Positions 25,858 to 35,596 of a DNA stretch of 45,286 nt are shown here, piece after piece. This DNA is from Pirellulaceae bacterium (GTDB lineage: Bacteria; Planctomycetota; Planctomycetia; Pirellulales; Pirellulaceae). The stretch spans positions 1-45,286 of the forward strand of contig JADHUC010000050.1 in NCBI GenBank assembly GCA_016784735.1, in the 5' to 3' direction. The number at the start of each line of letters is the position of its first letter. Position 1 is the stretch's first letter. A program made the position numbers and the translations under genes. The notes under the pieces are model-generated. The model saw nothing but the letters and a program-made list of their open reading frames with translations. It ran no database searches and had not been told where the DNA came from.

Positions 25858-27204
25858 ATGAAATCTGGGACCACGCGTCGGACGTTTCTTCGGAGTTCTA
25901 TCCTTGGTGGAGCGGGCTTGCTTCTGCTTCGCGACAGCCGTACCGCACTTGGCTATCAAGCCAATGACAAGCTTGGGATCGCATCGGTTGGTGTCGCCGG
26001 GATGGGATGGGGCGACCTGAGCAACGTCTCCGGCGAGAACATCGTGGGTTTGTGCGATGTGCATGAGAGTCGGGCAGTGAAAGCCTTCGAGAAGTACCCG
26101 CAGGCGAAGCGATTCAGGGACTTCCGCCGCATGCTTGACGAGTTGGACAAGCAGATCGACGCGGTGCTGGTAAGTACGCCCGACCATACCCACGCCGTGG
26201 CGTCCGTGGCGGCGATGAAGCGAGGAAAACACGTATACTGCCAGAAGCCATTGACTCGCACCGTGTTCGAGGCGCGGGTGATGCGGGAGACGGCGGCCAA
26301 GCACAAAGTCGTGACGCAAATGGGTAACCAGGGCTCGGCCTCCGAGGGCGTCCGCCGGTCGGTGGAACTCGCGTCGGCGGGGACGATTGGCACGGTCCGC
26401 GAGGCCCATGTGTGGTTCGGTGGCGGAGATGGCCCGCAGACTCGGCCAACGGACGAACCGCCGGTGCCGCCCGACATAGCGTGGGACCTTTGGCTCGGAC
26501 CGGCGCCCTTTCGGCCGTACCATCCGGCATATATGCCAGGGGTCTGGCGCAGGTGGCGTGCCTTTGGCAGCGGGTCGATGGGCGACATGGGTTGCCACAC
26601 GATCAACATCGTGTTCCGTGCGCTGCGGTTGGTTGATTTGTGGACACCGGATCCCGCGAAAGCTCGCTCGGAGCGAGTGGTGATTGGTGTCGAGGCAGAG
26701 GCTTCGGAAGTGGACGCTGAAGGCTACCCGCGATGGATGCGGGTCAACTACGACGTGCCCGCGCGCGGTGAAATGCCTCCAGTCAAGCTGAAGTTTTACA
26801 CCGGCGGCCAGAAGCCTGACGAAAAAGTGATGCGCGGCGAACCGATGACCAAGTGGGGCTCGCTGCTGGATGGCGAAAAAAGCGCGATCTTTTCAGACTG
26901 CCCATGGAACACGCGGTACAACCTGTTGCCGAAGAAAGAGTTCGAGGGATTTACAGGTCCGGAGAAGACCCTGCCGCGACCCAAGAGCCACTATGTCGAA
27001 TGGCTCGAAGCCTGCAAAGGCCGAGGCGAGACGTTTTCCAGCTTCCAGATTGGCGGTCCAATGACGGAGTTGATCCAACTTGGCAACGCCGCCGTGCTGA
27101 TCGGTAAACCGTTCGAGTACGACACACTCAGCGGCCAGATCCTCAACGCGCCGGACGCGAACCAGCACCTCCATCGCGAATACCGCACGGGCTGGAAACT
27201 CTAG
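25858..27204 (+). CDS. Gfo/Idh/MocA-family oxidoreductase, Tat-exported
   Basis: A 448-residue NAD(P)-dependent oxidoreductase of the glucose-fructose-oxidoreductase/inositol-dehydrogenase family. Seen: Tat leader TRRTFLRSS (6-14) with hydrophobic stretch; Rossmann motif GVAGMGWGD (45-53); STPDHTH (106-112); VYCQKPLTR (126-134), where the classical EKP lysine motif is QKP, as is common in planctomycete members; and the C-terminal sheet domain with a GDMGCHTIN segment near residue 242 supplying the catalytic His. Substrate is probably a sugar or cyclitol (inference). Start ATG 25858 has GAGGAG about 11 bases upstream; an earlier in-frame ATG at 25798 lacks a signal. Lies in a run with the sulfatase downstream (48-base gap). 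Confidence 0.9.
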   Translation: MKSGTTRRTFLRSSILGGAGLLLLRDSRTALGYQANDKLGIASVGVAGMGWGDLSNVSGENIVGLCDVHESRAVKAFEKYPQAKRFRDFRRMLDELDKQIDAVLVSTPDHTHAVASVAAMKRGKHVYCQKPLTRTVFEARVMRETAAKHKVVTQMGNQGSASEGVRRSVELASAGTIGTVREAHVWFGGGDGPQTRPTDEPPVPPDIAWDLWLGPAPFRPYHPAYMPGVWRRWRAFGSGSMGDMGCHTINIVFRALRLVDLWTPDPAKARSERVVIGVEAEASEVDAEGYPRWMRVNYDVPARGEMPPVKLKFYTGGQKPDEKVMRGEPMTKWGSLLDGEKSAIFSDCPWNTRYNLLPKKEFEGFTGPEKTLPRPKSHYVEWLEACKGRGETFSSFQIGGPMTELIQLGNAAVLIGKPFEYDTLSGQILNAPDANQHLHREYRTGWKL

Positions 27205-27252
27205 CCCTCTTCACGTTTCAGATACCACCAAGACCATAAGAGGAGAGACAGG

Positions 27253-28548
27253 ATGCGAAAACGCATTTTCCTGTTCGTTCTGTCCTGCGTTTGTGTGTCA
27301 GGCCTATGCCAAGCCTCGGCCGAGGAGCGACAGCCGAACATCGTGCTGATCATGGCCGACGATCTCGGCTACGAGTGTATCGGCGCCAATGGCGGCACTT
27401 CGTACAAGACGCCCGTGTTGGACAAACTGGCAGCCGAGGGCATGCGTTTCGAGCATGGTTACTCGCAGCCGCTTTGCACGCCGTCGCGAGTGCAGATCAT
27501 GACGGGCATCTACAACGTGCGGAACTACGTCCGCTTCGGCGTGTTGGACCGGAAGGAGACAACGTTTGCCAACCTTCTGCGCGATGCGGGCTATGCGACA
27601 TGTATCGCTGGCAAATGGCAACTCCTGGGCGATTTCGAGGGGGCCGGACACTTCGGCTTCGACGAGTACTGCCTGTGGCAACTCAATCGACGCCCAGGCC
27701 GCTATCCGAATCCGGGTTTGGAAATCAACGGAAAACAAGTCGATTACTCCAGCGGCGAGTACGGCCCCGGCGTAGTCACAGACTTCATTTGCGATTTCAT
27801 TACGCGCAAACAAGATCAACCTTTCCTGGTCTACTACCCAATGATCCTGACCCATTGTCCGTTCGAGCCGACTCCGGACTCGCCGGACTGGGATGCTTCC
27901 AGCAAGGGGTCACCGACCTACAAAGGTAACGCCAAGTATTTCGGAGACATGGTCGCGTACATGGACAAACTGGTCGGCAGGATCGTTGCCACGTTGGAGG
28001 CACATGGCCTTCGCGACAACACCTTGGTTCTCTTCACCGGCGACAATGGCACGGATGTTCCTGTCGTCTCGATGATGGGAGACCGCAAGGTCAAGGCCGG
28101 TAAGGGCAATATGAGTGACAACGGCACGCGCGTTCCTCTGATCGCCAATTGGCCCGGGACGATTCCTACAGGCCGCGTGTGTCAAGATCTGGTCGACTTC
28201 AGCGACTTCCTACCGACCATGTGTCAGGCGGCGGGAGTGTCAGTACCGGAGGAACTGAAGATTGATGGTCGAAGCTTCCTTCCACAGCTCAAAGGAGAGA
28301 AGGGAAATCCGCGCGACTGGATCTACTGCTGGTACTCGCGCGGAGGCCAAACCGAAAAGGCAAAGACCTTCACCCGCAACCAGCGATACAAGCTCTTCCA
28401 CGACGGCAAGTTCCTCGACATGATCGACGGGTACGCACCCAATACGCTCGACGTAACCGAGCTGGACAACGATGCAGCCGAGGCCCACCGACTGTTGAAG
28501 GGCGTGCTGGAACAGTACAAGGATGCCAGGCCGAAGAACCTCCGATAG
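27253..28548 (+). CDS. Secreted sulfatase, arylsulfatase family
   Basis: A 431-residue formylglycine-dependent sulfatase that hydrolyses sulfate esters, here probably of sulfated polysaccharides (inference). Seen: Sec signal (1-23, QASA); metal ligands in NIVLIMADDLGYE (29-41); the modification motif CTPSR at 75-79, where Cys is converted to formylglycine; the second half of the signature, TGIYNVRNY; and the metal-binding FTGDNGTD later on. Length is normal to slightly short. The classical motif requires a maturation enzyme: either the FGE-like protein at 44369-45277 or an anaerobic one elsewhere. Start ATG 27253 has AGGAGA 10 bases upstream. Confidence 0.93.
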   Translation: MRKRIFLFVLSCVCVSGLCQASAEERQPNIVLIMADDLGYECIGANGGTSYKTPVLDKLAAEGMRFEHGYSQPLCTPSRVQIMTGIYNVRNYVRFGVLDRKETTFANLLRDAGYATCIAGKWQLLGDFEGAGHFGFDEYCLWQLNRRPGRYPNPGLEINGKQVDYSSGEYGPGVVTDFICDFITRKQDQPFLVYYPMILTHCPFEPTPDSPDWDASSKGSPTYKGNAKYFGDMVAYMDKLVGRIVATLEAHGLRDNTLVLFTGDNGTDVPVVSMMGDRKVKAGKGNMSDNGTRVPLIANWPGTIPTGRVCQDLVDFSDFLPTMCQAAGVSVPEELKIDGRSFLPQLKGEKGNPRDWIYCWYSRGGQTEKAKTFTRNQRYKLFHDGKFLDMIDGYAPNTLDVTELDNDAAEAHRLLKGVLEQYKDARPKNLR

Positions 28549-28609
28549 CCGTGAACACGAGCAAGAGTAGTTCGCGGCCCCTACATTTCGAAAAGCGAGG
28601 AGATCCACA

Positions 28610-30037
28610 ATGGCAGAACACCTTCCACGCCGAGATTTTCTGAAAGGGCTACCGGCGATAGCTGCCGCGAGTACGCTCGCCGGAGCGTCCACGGCCGCCG
28701 AGGCCACACGCCCTGGCGAGGATTCGGCGCTGGGCATGATCCAGGAACCGCCCCGCGAGACCCCCGTCGTGCATGAATGCGATGTCTGCGTGATCGGCGG
28801 CAGTTGCACCGGGGTGTTTGCCGCCGTGGCCGCCGCGCGCCTGGGCGCACGGGTCGCCTTGGTGGAGCTGAACGGGTTCTTCGGTGGCGTGGCGACGGCC
28901 AGCCTGGTTAACATCTGGCATTCGCTGCACGATCGCTCCGGCAAGCAGCAGATCATTGCCGGTCTGACTGCCGAAGTGATCGAACGTCTTCGTCTCCGTG
29001 ACGCTGTCACCGGAGCGCACGTGTTGAACACCGAGGTGTTGAAACTGGAGTTGGATCAAGTGGTTGTCGAGGCGGGCATACGCCCCTTCCTGCACACGAT
29101 GTTCGTCGCGCCGGCCGTGAAAGACGGACGGATGACGGCAGCCATCATCGAGGACAAATCGGGCCGCCGGGCAATCCGCGCTAAGCAGTTCATCGACGCC
29201 AGCGGCGATGCCGACGTGGTGGCGCGCATGGGCTTGGAGGTTTATCGCCGCGAGTACGTGCAGCCGCCCACCATGTGTTGTATCCTCCGCGGCCTGAAAG
29301 CTGTCGCCAAGTCGCACCCTGGTTTCAATATCCACAAAGTCATCTTCGACGAGCAATACGAGCAGGCGTTGCGAAAAGGCTTTGCCTGGTCGTCACAAGT
29401 ACCGGCTGACTGGGGTCGCCCCGGCGAAGCAGCCGCCCCTATCGCGGATGACCACCGGATGTTGGCCGGCACTCGCATATTTGGCATCGACTGCAGCGAC
29501 GCGGATCAATTGACGCAGGCCGAGTTGGAGGGCCGCCGACAGGTGAACGCCATCTGCGAGTTACTGCGCGAGAACTTCTTGGGAGACCGAGGCGTACCGC
29601 TGGTGGAACTGCCGACCAGGATCGGCGTCCGCGAGACCCGCCACGTGCGCTGTCAGCACCAGCTTACGGTCGATGAACTGCTCACCGGAAAGCGATTCCC
29701 CGACGCCATCGCCAACGGAACGTATCACATCGACGTGCACAATGCCAAAGGCGCCGGCGTCAAGTTCCGTGAACTGAACGATAACGCGCCGTTCTATCAG
29801 ATCCCGTTCGCGTCGCTGGTGCCCCGCGGTGCGAAGAACGTGTTGATCGCAGGCCGTTCGATCGACGCGGACGAGCAAGCCTTTGGCGCCGTCCGTGTGA
29901 TGGTCAACTGCAATCAGATGGGCCAGGCCGCCGGCGTCGCCGCATGGCTTGCTCTGGATTCCGGCAGCCAAGTCGACTTGCTCGATGTGGACAAGTTGCG
30001 CGCAATACTGAAGAATCAGGGAGCGAATGTTATCTGA
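28610..30037 (+). CDS. FAD-dependent oxidoreductase, Tat-exported (second copy)
   Basis: A 475-residue FAD_oxidored-family protein. Seen: Tat leader PRRDFLKGLP (6-15) with an Ala-rich stretch; the dinucleotide motif CVIGGSCTGVFAAVAAARLG (62-81), with GGSCTG in place of the usual GGGPAG (third Gly is Ser, then Cys); LVELNGFFGG; and a C-terminal NVLIAGRSIDADEQAFG. It shares the architecture of the gene at 4845-6200, including spacing of FAD contacts, but is diverged. Start ATG 28610 has GAGGAG 9 bases upstream. Its substrate is unknown; a neighbouring sulfatase suggests a shared catabolic role. Confidence 0.87.
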   Translation: MAEHLPRRDFLKGLPAIAAASTLAGASTAAEATRPGEDSALGMIQEPPRETPVVHECDVCVIGGSCTGVFAAVAAARLGARVALVELNGFFGGVATASLVNIWHSLHDRSGKQQIIAGLTAEVIERLRLRDAVTGAHVLNTEVLKLELDQVVVEAGIRPFLHTMFVAPAVKDGRMTAAIIEDKSGRRAIRAKQFIDASGDADVVARMGLEVYRREYVQPPTMCCILRGLKAVAKSHPGFNIHKVIFDEQYEQALRKGFAWSSQVPADWGRPGEAAAPIADDHRMLAGTRIFGIDCSDADQLTQAELEGRRQVNAICELLRENFLGDRGVPLVELPTRIGVRETRHVRCQHQLTVDELLTGKRFPDAIANGTYHIDVHNAKGAGVKFRELNDNAPFYQIPFASLVPRGAKNVLIAGRSIDADEQAFGAVRVMVNCNQMGQAAGVAAWLALDSGSQVDLLDVDKLRAILKNQGANVI

Positions 30038-30192
30038 GACGCTGACCGGGGCGGCAGATACGCGTTGAGTCATGCCTCGCACGGCGAGAAGGCGAATCCG
30101 TGTTATGGCCCGCACCAGTGCCTCTGCAACACGAAGACTAGCTTGACGCGCGAGTTTTGATGTTACGAATTTCAGAGGAAGGTGCAAGAGAT

Positions 30193-30220
30193 CATCGCGG
30201 ACTTCTAGAAGTCCGCGATG
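30193..30220. repeat. Palindromic repeat, copy D
   Basis: CATCGCGGACTTCT and its exact complement AGAAGTCCGCGATG form a 28-base perfect palindrome, with the same core as copies A-C near 19.6-20.3 kb. It lies in the leader of the OPT transporter gene; the rest of the 30038-30267 gap shows no gene. Confidence 0.88.
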
Positions 30221-30267
30221 GTTTTCTATTGTCGACGGAAGTCCAGACGTAACTTGGGCAGACAGCC

Positions 30268-32292
30268 ATGGAAGATCAGACCGACTCGACCAAATCGCCG
30301 CCGTCGAAGCAGTCGCCTCCCCTCACGTGCACGCCGTACGTTTCGGCCGCGGAGTCTCCGTTGGAGTTTTCGCTCAAGGCCGTGGTCGCAGGCGTGTTGT
30401 TCGGGATCTGTTTCGGGGCGGCCAACGCGTATCTCGGACTACAGGCGGGGCTGACCATCTCCACGTCCATCCCCGTTGCGGTGATGACCGTGGCCGCGTT
30501 TCGCCTGCTGCGACAGGTTGGAATGCCAGGAACGATCCTGGAGGCAAACATTTCGCAGACGGTCGGCTCCGCTTCCAGTTCCGTGGCCAGCGGTGTCATC
30601 TTCACTTTGCCGGCGCTGTTCATGTGGCAAATGGCGCCCGGGTTGCTGCAAATGACCCTCTTGGCAATGACCGGCGGTCTGCTGGGTGTGCTGTTCATGA
30701 TCCCGTTGCGGCGATACTTGATCGAGAAAGAGCATGGCAAGTTGCCTTATCCAGAGGGGACCGCGTGCTCGGAGGTACTGGTTGCCAGCGAAGTGGGCGG
30801 CTCGCGAGCCCGAAACGTGTTCTTGGGGCTGGGGGCAGGGCTGTTGTTCAAGTTCTTCTTTGGGTGGCTCAAGGTGCTGCCCGCGCAGGTAAAGGTCGCG
30901 GTGCCGGGTCTGCTGAAAGCGCAAGTTGGAATGAAAATGTCCGCGGCGCTGTTTGGCGTGGGTTACATCTTGGGACCGCGCGTGGCGTCGATCATGGTCG
31001 CGGGCGGGCTCTTGTCTTCGCTGGTGATCATTCCCGGGATCGCGTACTGGGGCGCAGATCGCGGCCAACCATTCTTCCCGGAGACAGAATTGACAATCGC
31101 CGAAATGTCGGCGGGCGAAATCTGGAATCGGTACGTCCGCTACATTGGTGCAGGTGCCGTGGCGGCGGCCGGATTGATCACGCTCATACGCAGCATTCCC
31201 GTGATGGCGGCCAGTTTTCGGCTAGGCGCGGCGCAACTAACTGAACGATTTGGGGCGGAGCCTTCGGACGTACCGCGGACGCAACGGGACCTTCCTCTCC
31301 GCGTGGTTGGCTGTGGCGTGGTTGTGCTGGCCGTGGCAATGGCCGTTGTTCCACAGGTATTCGGGGAACTCCCGGCGTCGGGCGCACGGATATGCGCGGC
31401 GGTGCTCGTGGTGATTTGCTCATTCTTCTTCGTGACGGTGGCCGCCCGAATTGTTGGCTTGGTTGGCGTGACATCCAACCCAACCAGCGGCATGACGATC
31501 GCATCCTTGCTGGGCACGTCTACCGTCTTTCTTATGATGGGTTGGACGGACTCCGCCGGCAAGGCCGCGGCGCTGACAGTGGGATGCGTGGTCGCGATTG
31601 CCGCTTCGATTGCCGGTGATACATCGCAGGATCTCAAGACGGGTTTCCTGCTTGGAGCGACGCCGAGGCGTCAGCAGATTGGCGAACTGCTGGGCGTACT
31701 GACGTCGGCGGTTTTCGTGTGTCTGACCGTGTTGTTGTTGGATCGGGCTTACGGCTTCGGCAGCCCCGAACTGCCGGCCCCGCAGGCGACGTTGATGAAG
31801 TTGGTCATCGAAGGCGTTCTCGAAGCCAAACTACCGTGGATCTTGGTTGGGATCGGCGCGGGCATCGCATTGGCGACCGAGCTTTGCCGGCTTCCATCGT
31901 TGCCGCTAGCCGTCGGCGTGTATCTTCCCGTCTCGACCATGGCCACCGTTTTTGCGGGCGGGTTGCTGCGATGGGTGATGGAACGCCGCGCCGGAAGCGA
32001 AGAGGATCGACTCCGCCGGCGCGAGCAAGGCGTGCTTTTCGGATCCGGGCTGGTCGGCGGTGAGGGTGTGCTGGGAGTGATGGTGGCAGGCGTCGTATTC
32101 TGGCAGAGTCTCAGGACCGCTCCAGGAGAGAAAGTGCCGCTGCCGCTGGAGATTGGCCAGAGGTGGATCGAGTCCGCTGCCGAAGCGGTGGGATTGACCG
32201 GTGCTGCCTTGGCGGCAATACCCCAGGTGGGCGCCGCGCTCGTCTTCGTCGTGCTCGCTACGATCTTCGCGCGGTGCTGTCGAAGCCGATAG
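30268..32292 (+). CDS. OPT-family oligopeptide/metal-chelate transporter
   Basis: A 674-residue integral membrane protein of the OPT family, which takes up oligopeptides or metal-chelates. Seen: about 15 hydrophobic segments; the family's first helix region FGICFGAANAYLGLQAGLT (49-67); ILEANISQTVGSASSSVASG; the PYPEGTACSEVLVASE loop; a gap region of GMTIASLLGTSTVF; and ATPRRQQIGELLGVLTSA. Length agrees with bacterial members. Start ATG 30268 has only a weak ribosome binding site. Last gene of the + run; convergent with the following gene. Confidence 0.9.
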   Translation: MEDQTDSTKSPPSKQSPPLTCTPYVSAAESPLEFSLKAVVAGVLFGICFGAANAYLGLQAGLTISTSIPVAVMTVAAFRLLRQVGMPGTILEANISQTVGSASSSVASGVIFTLPALFMWQMAPGLLQMTLLAMTGGLLGVLFMIPLRRYLIEKEHGKLPYPEGTACSEVLVASEVGGSRARNVFLGLGAGLLFKFFFGWLKVLPAQVKVAVPGLLKAQVGMKMSAALFGVGYILGPRVASIMVAGGLLSSLVIIPGIAYWGADRGQPFFPETELTIAEMSAGEIWNRYVRYIGAGAVAAAGLITLIRSIPVMAASFRLGAAQLTERFGAEPSDVPRTQRDLPLRVVGCGVVVLAVAMAVVPQVFGELPASGARICAAVLVVICSFFFVTVAARIVGLVGVTSNPTSGMTIASLLGTSTVFLMMGWTDSAGKAAALTVGCVVAIAASIAGDTSQDLKTGFLLGATPRRQQIGELLGVLTSAVFVCLTVLLLDRAYGFGSPELPAPQATLMKLVIEGVLEAKLPWILVGIGAGIALATELCRLPSLPLAVGVYLPVSTMATVFAGGLLRWVMERRAGSEEDRLRRREQGVLFGSGLVGGEGVLGVMVAGVVFWQSLRTAPGEKVPLPLEIGQRWIESAAEAVGLTGAALAAIPQVGAALVFVVLATIFARCCRSR

Positions 32293-32309
32293 GGAAGACC
32301 GCAAAACGC

Positions 32310-33758
32310 CTACTCACAAATCTCGAAGTCGTCCAATAGTATGCGGTCAGACTCGGCTCCTTCGTACACCAACTTGATATTGTCCAGCACGTCGCCTTCG
32401 AGACTCGGCCCTTTTCGGCCCCAGCCGACGCGGGCCTCGATCGCTTGGAATTCGACGTCTCGCCACTGGCCTTTCTGGAGTCCTGATACGTTGTAGCGGC
32501 AATTGTCTTTGTGCTTTTTTGACCAGATCAATATGCTCACCGTGCGAGCGTCACACAGAGGTTTGAGCTTGAAGCGGATGGTTGTTGATTCACGCACAGG
32601 CGTCGAGTAGGTGTCCCAGATCGAGACTCCTTTGGGAGGGAATGCGTATGCCTTCGAACCGTCGACGCCATCGTCGGTAACGGAGCCGCCTTCGAAGTTA
32701 TCAGGACCATTTTCGAACTTCTGCGCATAAACGGCAGACCCGGGTTCGGGCGTCAGCAAACCCGGAGTCAGCAAAGCGCTCTTGGAAGGCACTGCCTTCT
32801 TCTTCCCTTGGCTTGGCCGAGCGCTGACGGGCCCGACATACTCGGTGGCGATCACCACGTCGTCGAACCAGACTTCCATGACCCGGCTTTCCGGCTTCGG
32901 ATCCTTGTTGTGTCGCGCGGGCTGATCCGTATTGTAGAACAGGAGCCAGAAGCTGTTGAGTTTCAGCTTGTCGGTCGTCCGCCAGCGGAAGTCGGTGAAC
33001 CGGCCATACAGTTCGCCGTCCACCCAGAACGCCTGTTCGCCGTCGGCCTTGTCCGGACTGGAGTTTGCTTTGAGCATTGCTTCAACGCAGTACCAGCGTC
33101 CCGGCTCGATCGGCGTCGGTTTGCCCTCGTACACCGATCCCCATTTGCTTTTCATTTCGTGCCAGTAGGTATAGAAATTCCAGATCCCCGGCGGCGGGTA
33201 TTTGCCCCAGCGGCCGGACGGCTCGATGCCCGTCGAGAATTTGGCGTCGCCCGGCGGCGTCTCGCCGGCGCCTCCCTTCGGCCACGGCGTAGGCGTGCGG
33301 TCGGCGACCAGATGGACGAAGTGATGCACGTAACCGGTCTTTTCGTGAAACTTGACGTAGAACCTCGCGTACATCGAGTCCGCGCCCGCTGTGTGCGTGT
33401 ACAAGTGGCCGTTTTCCGAAATGTGAACTGACTTGTTGCCCGGCGAATTGCCATGGATGTCGTCTGACAAGTCGATGTTTTCCTTGTTGCTGATGCTTCC
33501 CCAGCGAGCGCCGATTTGGTCGATCGTGCCCGTCTCGAAGTCATCCACATAAAGAACCCGCGGATCGCGTTCGATCCCCTCGTCGCCAGGGTACAGCGAG
33601 GCCAGCCCTCCCTTTTCCGGTCCGGGCGCCGGCAGCGACGCTTGGGGCGGTAGTGTACTCGTCTGAGCCGCCGAGGCATTCTCGCCCCCTGCCCACAACG
33701 AGAACATGAGACTCATCAAAGCCGTGACTGCCATCAACCTTTGCTTTGAAAACATCAT
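32310..33758 (-). CDS. Secreted LamG/polysaccharide-lyase-like protein (unknown)
   Basis: A 482-residue exported protein. Seen: signal peptide (about 1-28, ending ASAAQ); a concanavalin-like beta domain (about 60-300) starting VLYVDDFETGTIDQIGARWG with FWVDGELYGRFTDFRWRT; this resembles polysaccharide-lyase/alginate-lyase-like jelly-roll proteins; then a Pro/Ser-rich linker and a second beta domain (about 330-482) ending in DNIKLVYEGAESDRILLDDF. No catalytic residues identified, so activity is open. Start ATG 33758 is preferred (AGGG 6 bases upstream); ATG 33755 is next to it. Confidence 0.65.
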   Translation of the reverse strand: MMFSKQRLMAVTALMSLMFSLWAGGENASAAQTSTLPPQASLPAPGPEKGGLASLYPGDEGIERDPRVLYVDDFETGTIDQIGARWGSISNKENIDLSDDIHGNSPGNKSVHISENGHLYTHTAGADSMYARFYVKFHEKTGYVHHFVHLVADRTPTPWPKGGAGETPPGDAKFSTGIEPSGRWGKYPPPGIWNFYTYWHEMKSKWGSVYEGKPTPIEPGRWYCVEAMLKANSSPDKADGEQAFWVDGELYGRFTDFRWRTTDKLKLNSFWLLFYNTDQPARHNKDPKPESRVMEVWFDDVVIATEYVGPVSARPSQGKKKAVPSKSALLTPGLLTPEPGSAVYAQKFENGPDNFEGGSVTDDGVDGSKAYAFPPKGVSIWDTYSTPVRESTTIRFKLKPLCDARTVSILIWSKKHKDNCRYNVSGLQKGQWRDVEFQAIEARVGWGRKGPSLEGDVLDNIKLVYEGAESDRILLDDFEICE

Positions 33759-33856
33759 GTCGTTCCCTTTCACGTTCGCTTGCGGTCCTACAATGCATCG
33801 CTCGGCGGAAATCATATGCCGCCGTGTATATCGGCTTACTGTGTTCAAGACAGCAG

Positions 33857-35554
33857 TTACTCCGGTTCTCGTACGTGAACGACTAAGCGTTGGTCGGCAT
33901 CGACGTTCTCGCGAACCAGCCGACCCTGACCGTGGGGCAGAGTCACCACCACATCGCACACATCCACGTGCCCCAATCCGAGATGCGCCACGGGCGGCTG
34001 TCCCGAGCAGAAGCCGTATCCGGTGGCGATCTCCTCGGACGTCAGCAAAGAGGTCACTTTGCCAGCTTGTCCCGCGCGGTATGCCCGCACCATCGCTCCA
34101 ATGCCGTTCCGATTGACCTTTCCAGTACCGACCACTTCGACGTCCAGGTAATGCCCCGACGTTGTCTCATTCTTCAGCAGCAGCGATGGAAACCTCGGCC
34201 AGAAACTTGCCAGAAACAGATCCAGCCGCCCATCACGGTCGAAGTCCCCGGACGGACCAGGCGCGAAATACATCGTTTTGCAGTTGGCAACCAGTCGCTG
34301 GTAAAAACCGGCGGACCGCTCGCTCGGAACATAGTCCTCGGGTCCGGGGAAATCCGGGCGGTGCACAAAGGCCGTTTCCTGGAACCTGGGAGGTCCGCCG
34401 CGCGATGTACCAAGGTTCCGATAGATTGCTGGATAGATCCTATCGTTGCGCAGCGTGACGACTGCCGTGTACAGATCCGGCCAACCATCGTTGTCGAAGT
34501 CGCGGATTTCGACGTGCGGAATCTTGATCGGGTACTTGACGATGCCAACACGGTCGGTGACTTCCTCGAAACGGACGCGTTTGGGAGTGGATCCGTCGTT
34601 CAGCAATAGCCGAAGTGCATTCGGCTTGGCCCAGGGGCGCTTGTGATGTGAACCGATCAGCATGTCCAGATCGCCGTCGCGGTCGACATCGCCAAAGGCA
34701 ATACCACAGGAGGGACTATCGTCTTCGCGAGTGAACGGTTCGCTCGGACCAAGTTCGGTGGCTTCTCGATAGCTACCTCCGCCAAGATTGACGAACAGCC
34801 GGTTGGGACCGCCGATCATCACGTCCGGCCAGCCGTTTCCCGTTAGGTCACCTACGGCCAAGCCAAGACCCACGGCATCGCGTGGAATGGCTTCGGATAA
34901 CTCGAACCGCATCCCACCGCGATTGCGAAACAACAGCGTTTCATCTTTGCGCACGCTGGCGAGCACGAGTAAATCCAAGAGTCCATCGCCGTCGAAGTCG
35001 AGAACACTGACGCTTCGTGCGTCGTCCGGTAAGTCTATCGGCGCGCCCGCGCCGTCGGTTACCTTTTCCAATTGGCCACCGCCAACGTTGTGATACAGGA
35101 GGTTTTCACGACCAAGTCGCCCGTTGTTGGTCACATACAGATCGGATCGCCCATCGTTGTCCAGATCAACGACGACCGCCCCGGACGCTCGACCGAGCCA
35201 GGCAATCGATTTCTGGTCGGACAGCGTGAACCGACCGTTGCGGTTGATCAACAGTCGATTGGGCACAGGCCCTTTCGCCCCACCAGCAATGTACATCTCG
35301 ATCGGGCGGTCGGCGTACGTACCCACAAAGAGGTCGATCCAACCATCGCCATTCACGTCGCCCCAGGCCGCCGCATGAGCCATCAGCCCCGTCAGAGGCT
35401 CGCTCAGGCCTACTTCTGCGGCAACGTCACGGAAGACAAACGGCGAGTCGGCGGCCACGGTGCGATTGGCAAACAAGACAATCGCAGCTAGTGCCAGGAA
35501 CCAGTGGCCCCCGGAATCCCACACATTTGTTTTATCATTTGAGAGTCCGGCCAT
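33857..35554 (-). CDS. CRTAC1-family secreted protein (FG-GAP/VCBS repeats)
   Basis: A 565-residue extracytoplasmic protein. Seen: signal peptide (about 1-35, hydrophobic core LALAAIVLFA); Asp-rich calcium-binding repeats of the FG-GAP/VCBS type: GDVNGDGWIDLFVG, DLDNDGRSDLYVTNNG, DFDGDGLLDLLVLAS, DVDRDGDLDMLIGS, DFDNDGWPDLYTAV and DFDRDGRLDLFLASF; and a C-terminal ASPIC/UnbV-like domain (about 470-565) with EIATGYGFCSGQPPVAHLGL. The repeats form a beta-propeller; the role is probably binding to the cell surface or glycans (inference). Start: GTG 35557 has ideal spacing to GGAG, ATG 35554 is also plausible. Confidence 0.87.
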   Translation of the reverse strand: MAGLSNDKTNVWDSGGHWFLALAAIVLFANRTVAADSPFVFRDVAAEVGLSEPLTGLMAHAAAWGDVNGDGWIDLFVGTYADRPIEMYIAGGAKGPVPNRLLINRNGRFTLSDQKSIAWLGRASGAVVVDLDNDGRSDLYVTNNGRLGRENLLYHNVGGGQLEKVTDGAGAPIDLPDDARSVSVLDFDGDGLLDLLVLASVRKDETLLFRNRGGMRFELSEAIPRDAVGLGLAVGDLTGNGWPDVMIGGPNRLFVNLGGGSYREATELGPSEPFTREDDSPSCGIAFGDVDRDGDLDMLIGSHHKRPWAKPNALRLLLNDGSTPKRVRFEEVTDRVGIVKYPIKIPHVEIRDFDNDGWPDLYTAVVTLRNDRIYPAIYRNLGTSRGGPPRFQETAFVHRPDFPGPEDYVPSERSAGFYQRLVANCKTMYFAPGPSGDFDRDGRLDLFLASFWPRFPSLLLKNETTSGHYLDVEVVGTGKVNRNGIGAMVRAYRAGQAGKVTSLLTSEEIATGYGFCSGQPPVAHLGLGHVDVCDVVVTLPHGQGRLVRENVDADQRLVVHVREPE

Positions 35555-35596
35555 CACATGCAAGATCTCCGTAGGATCAGAGTCCGTGCTGGCAGC

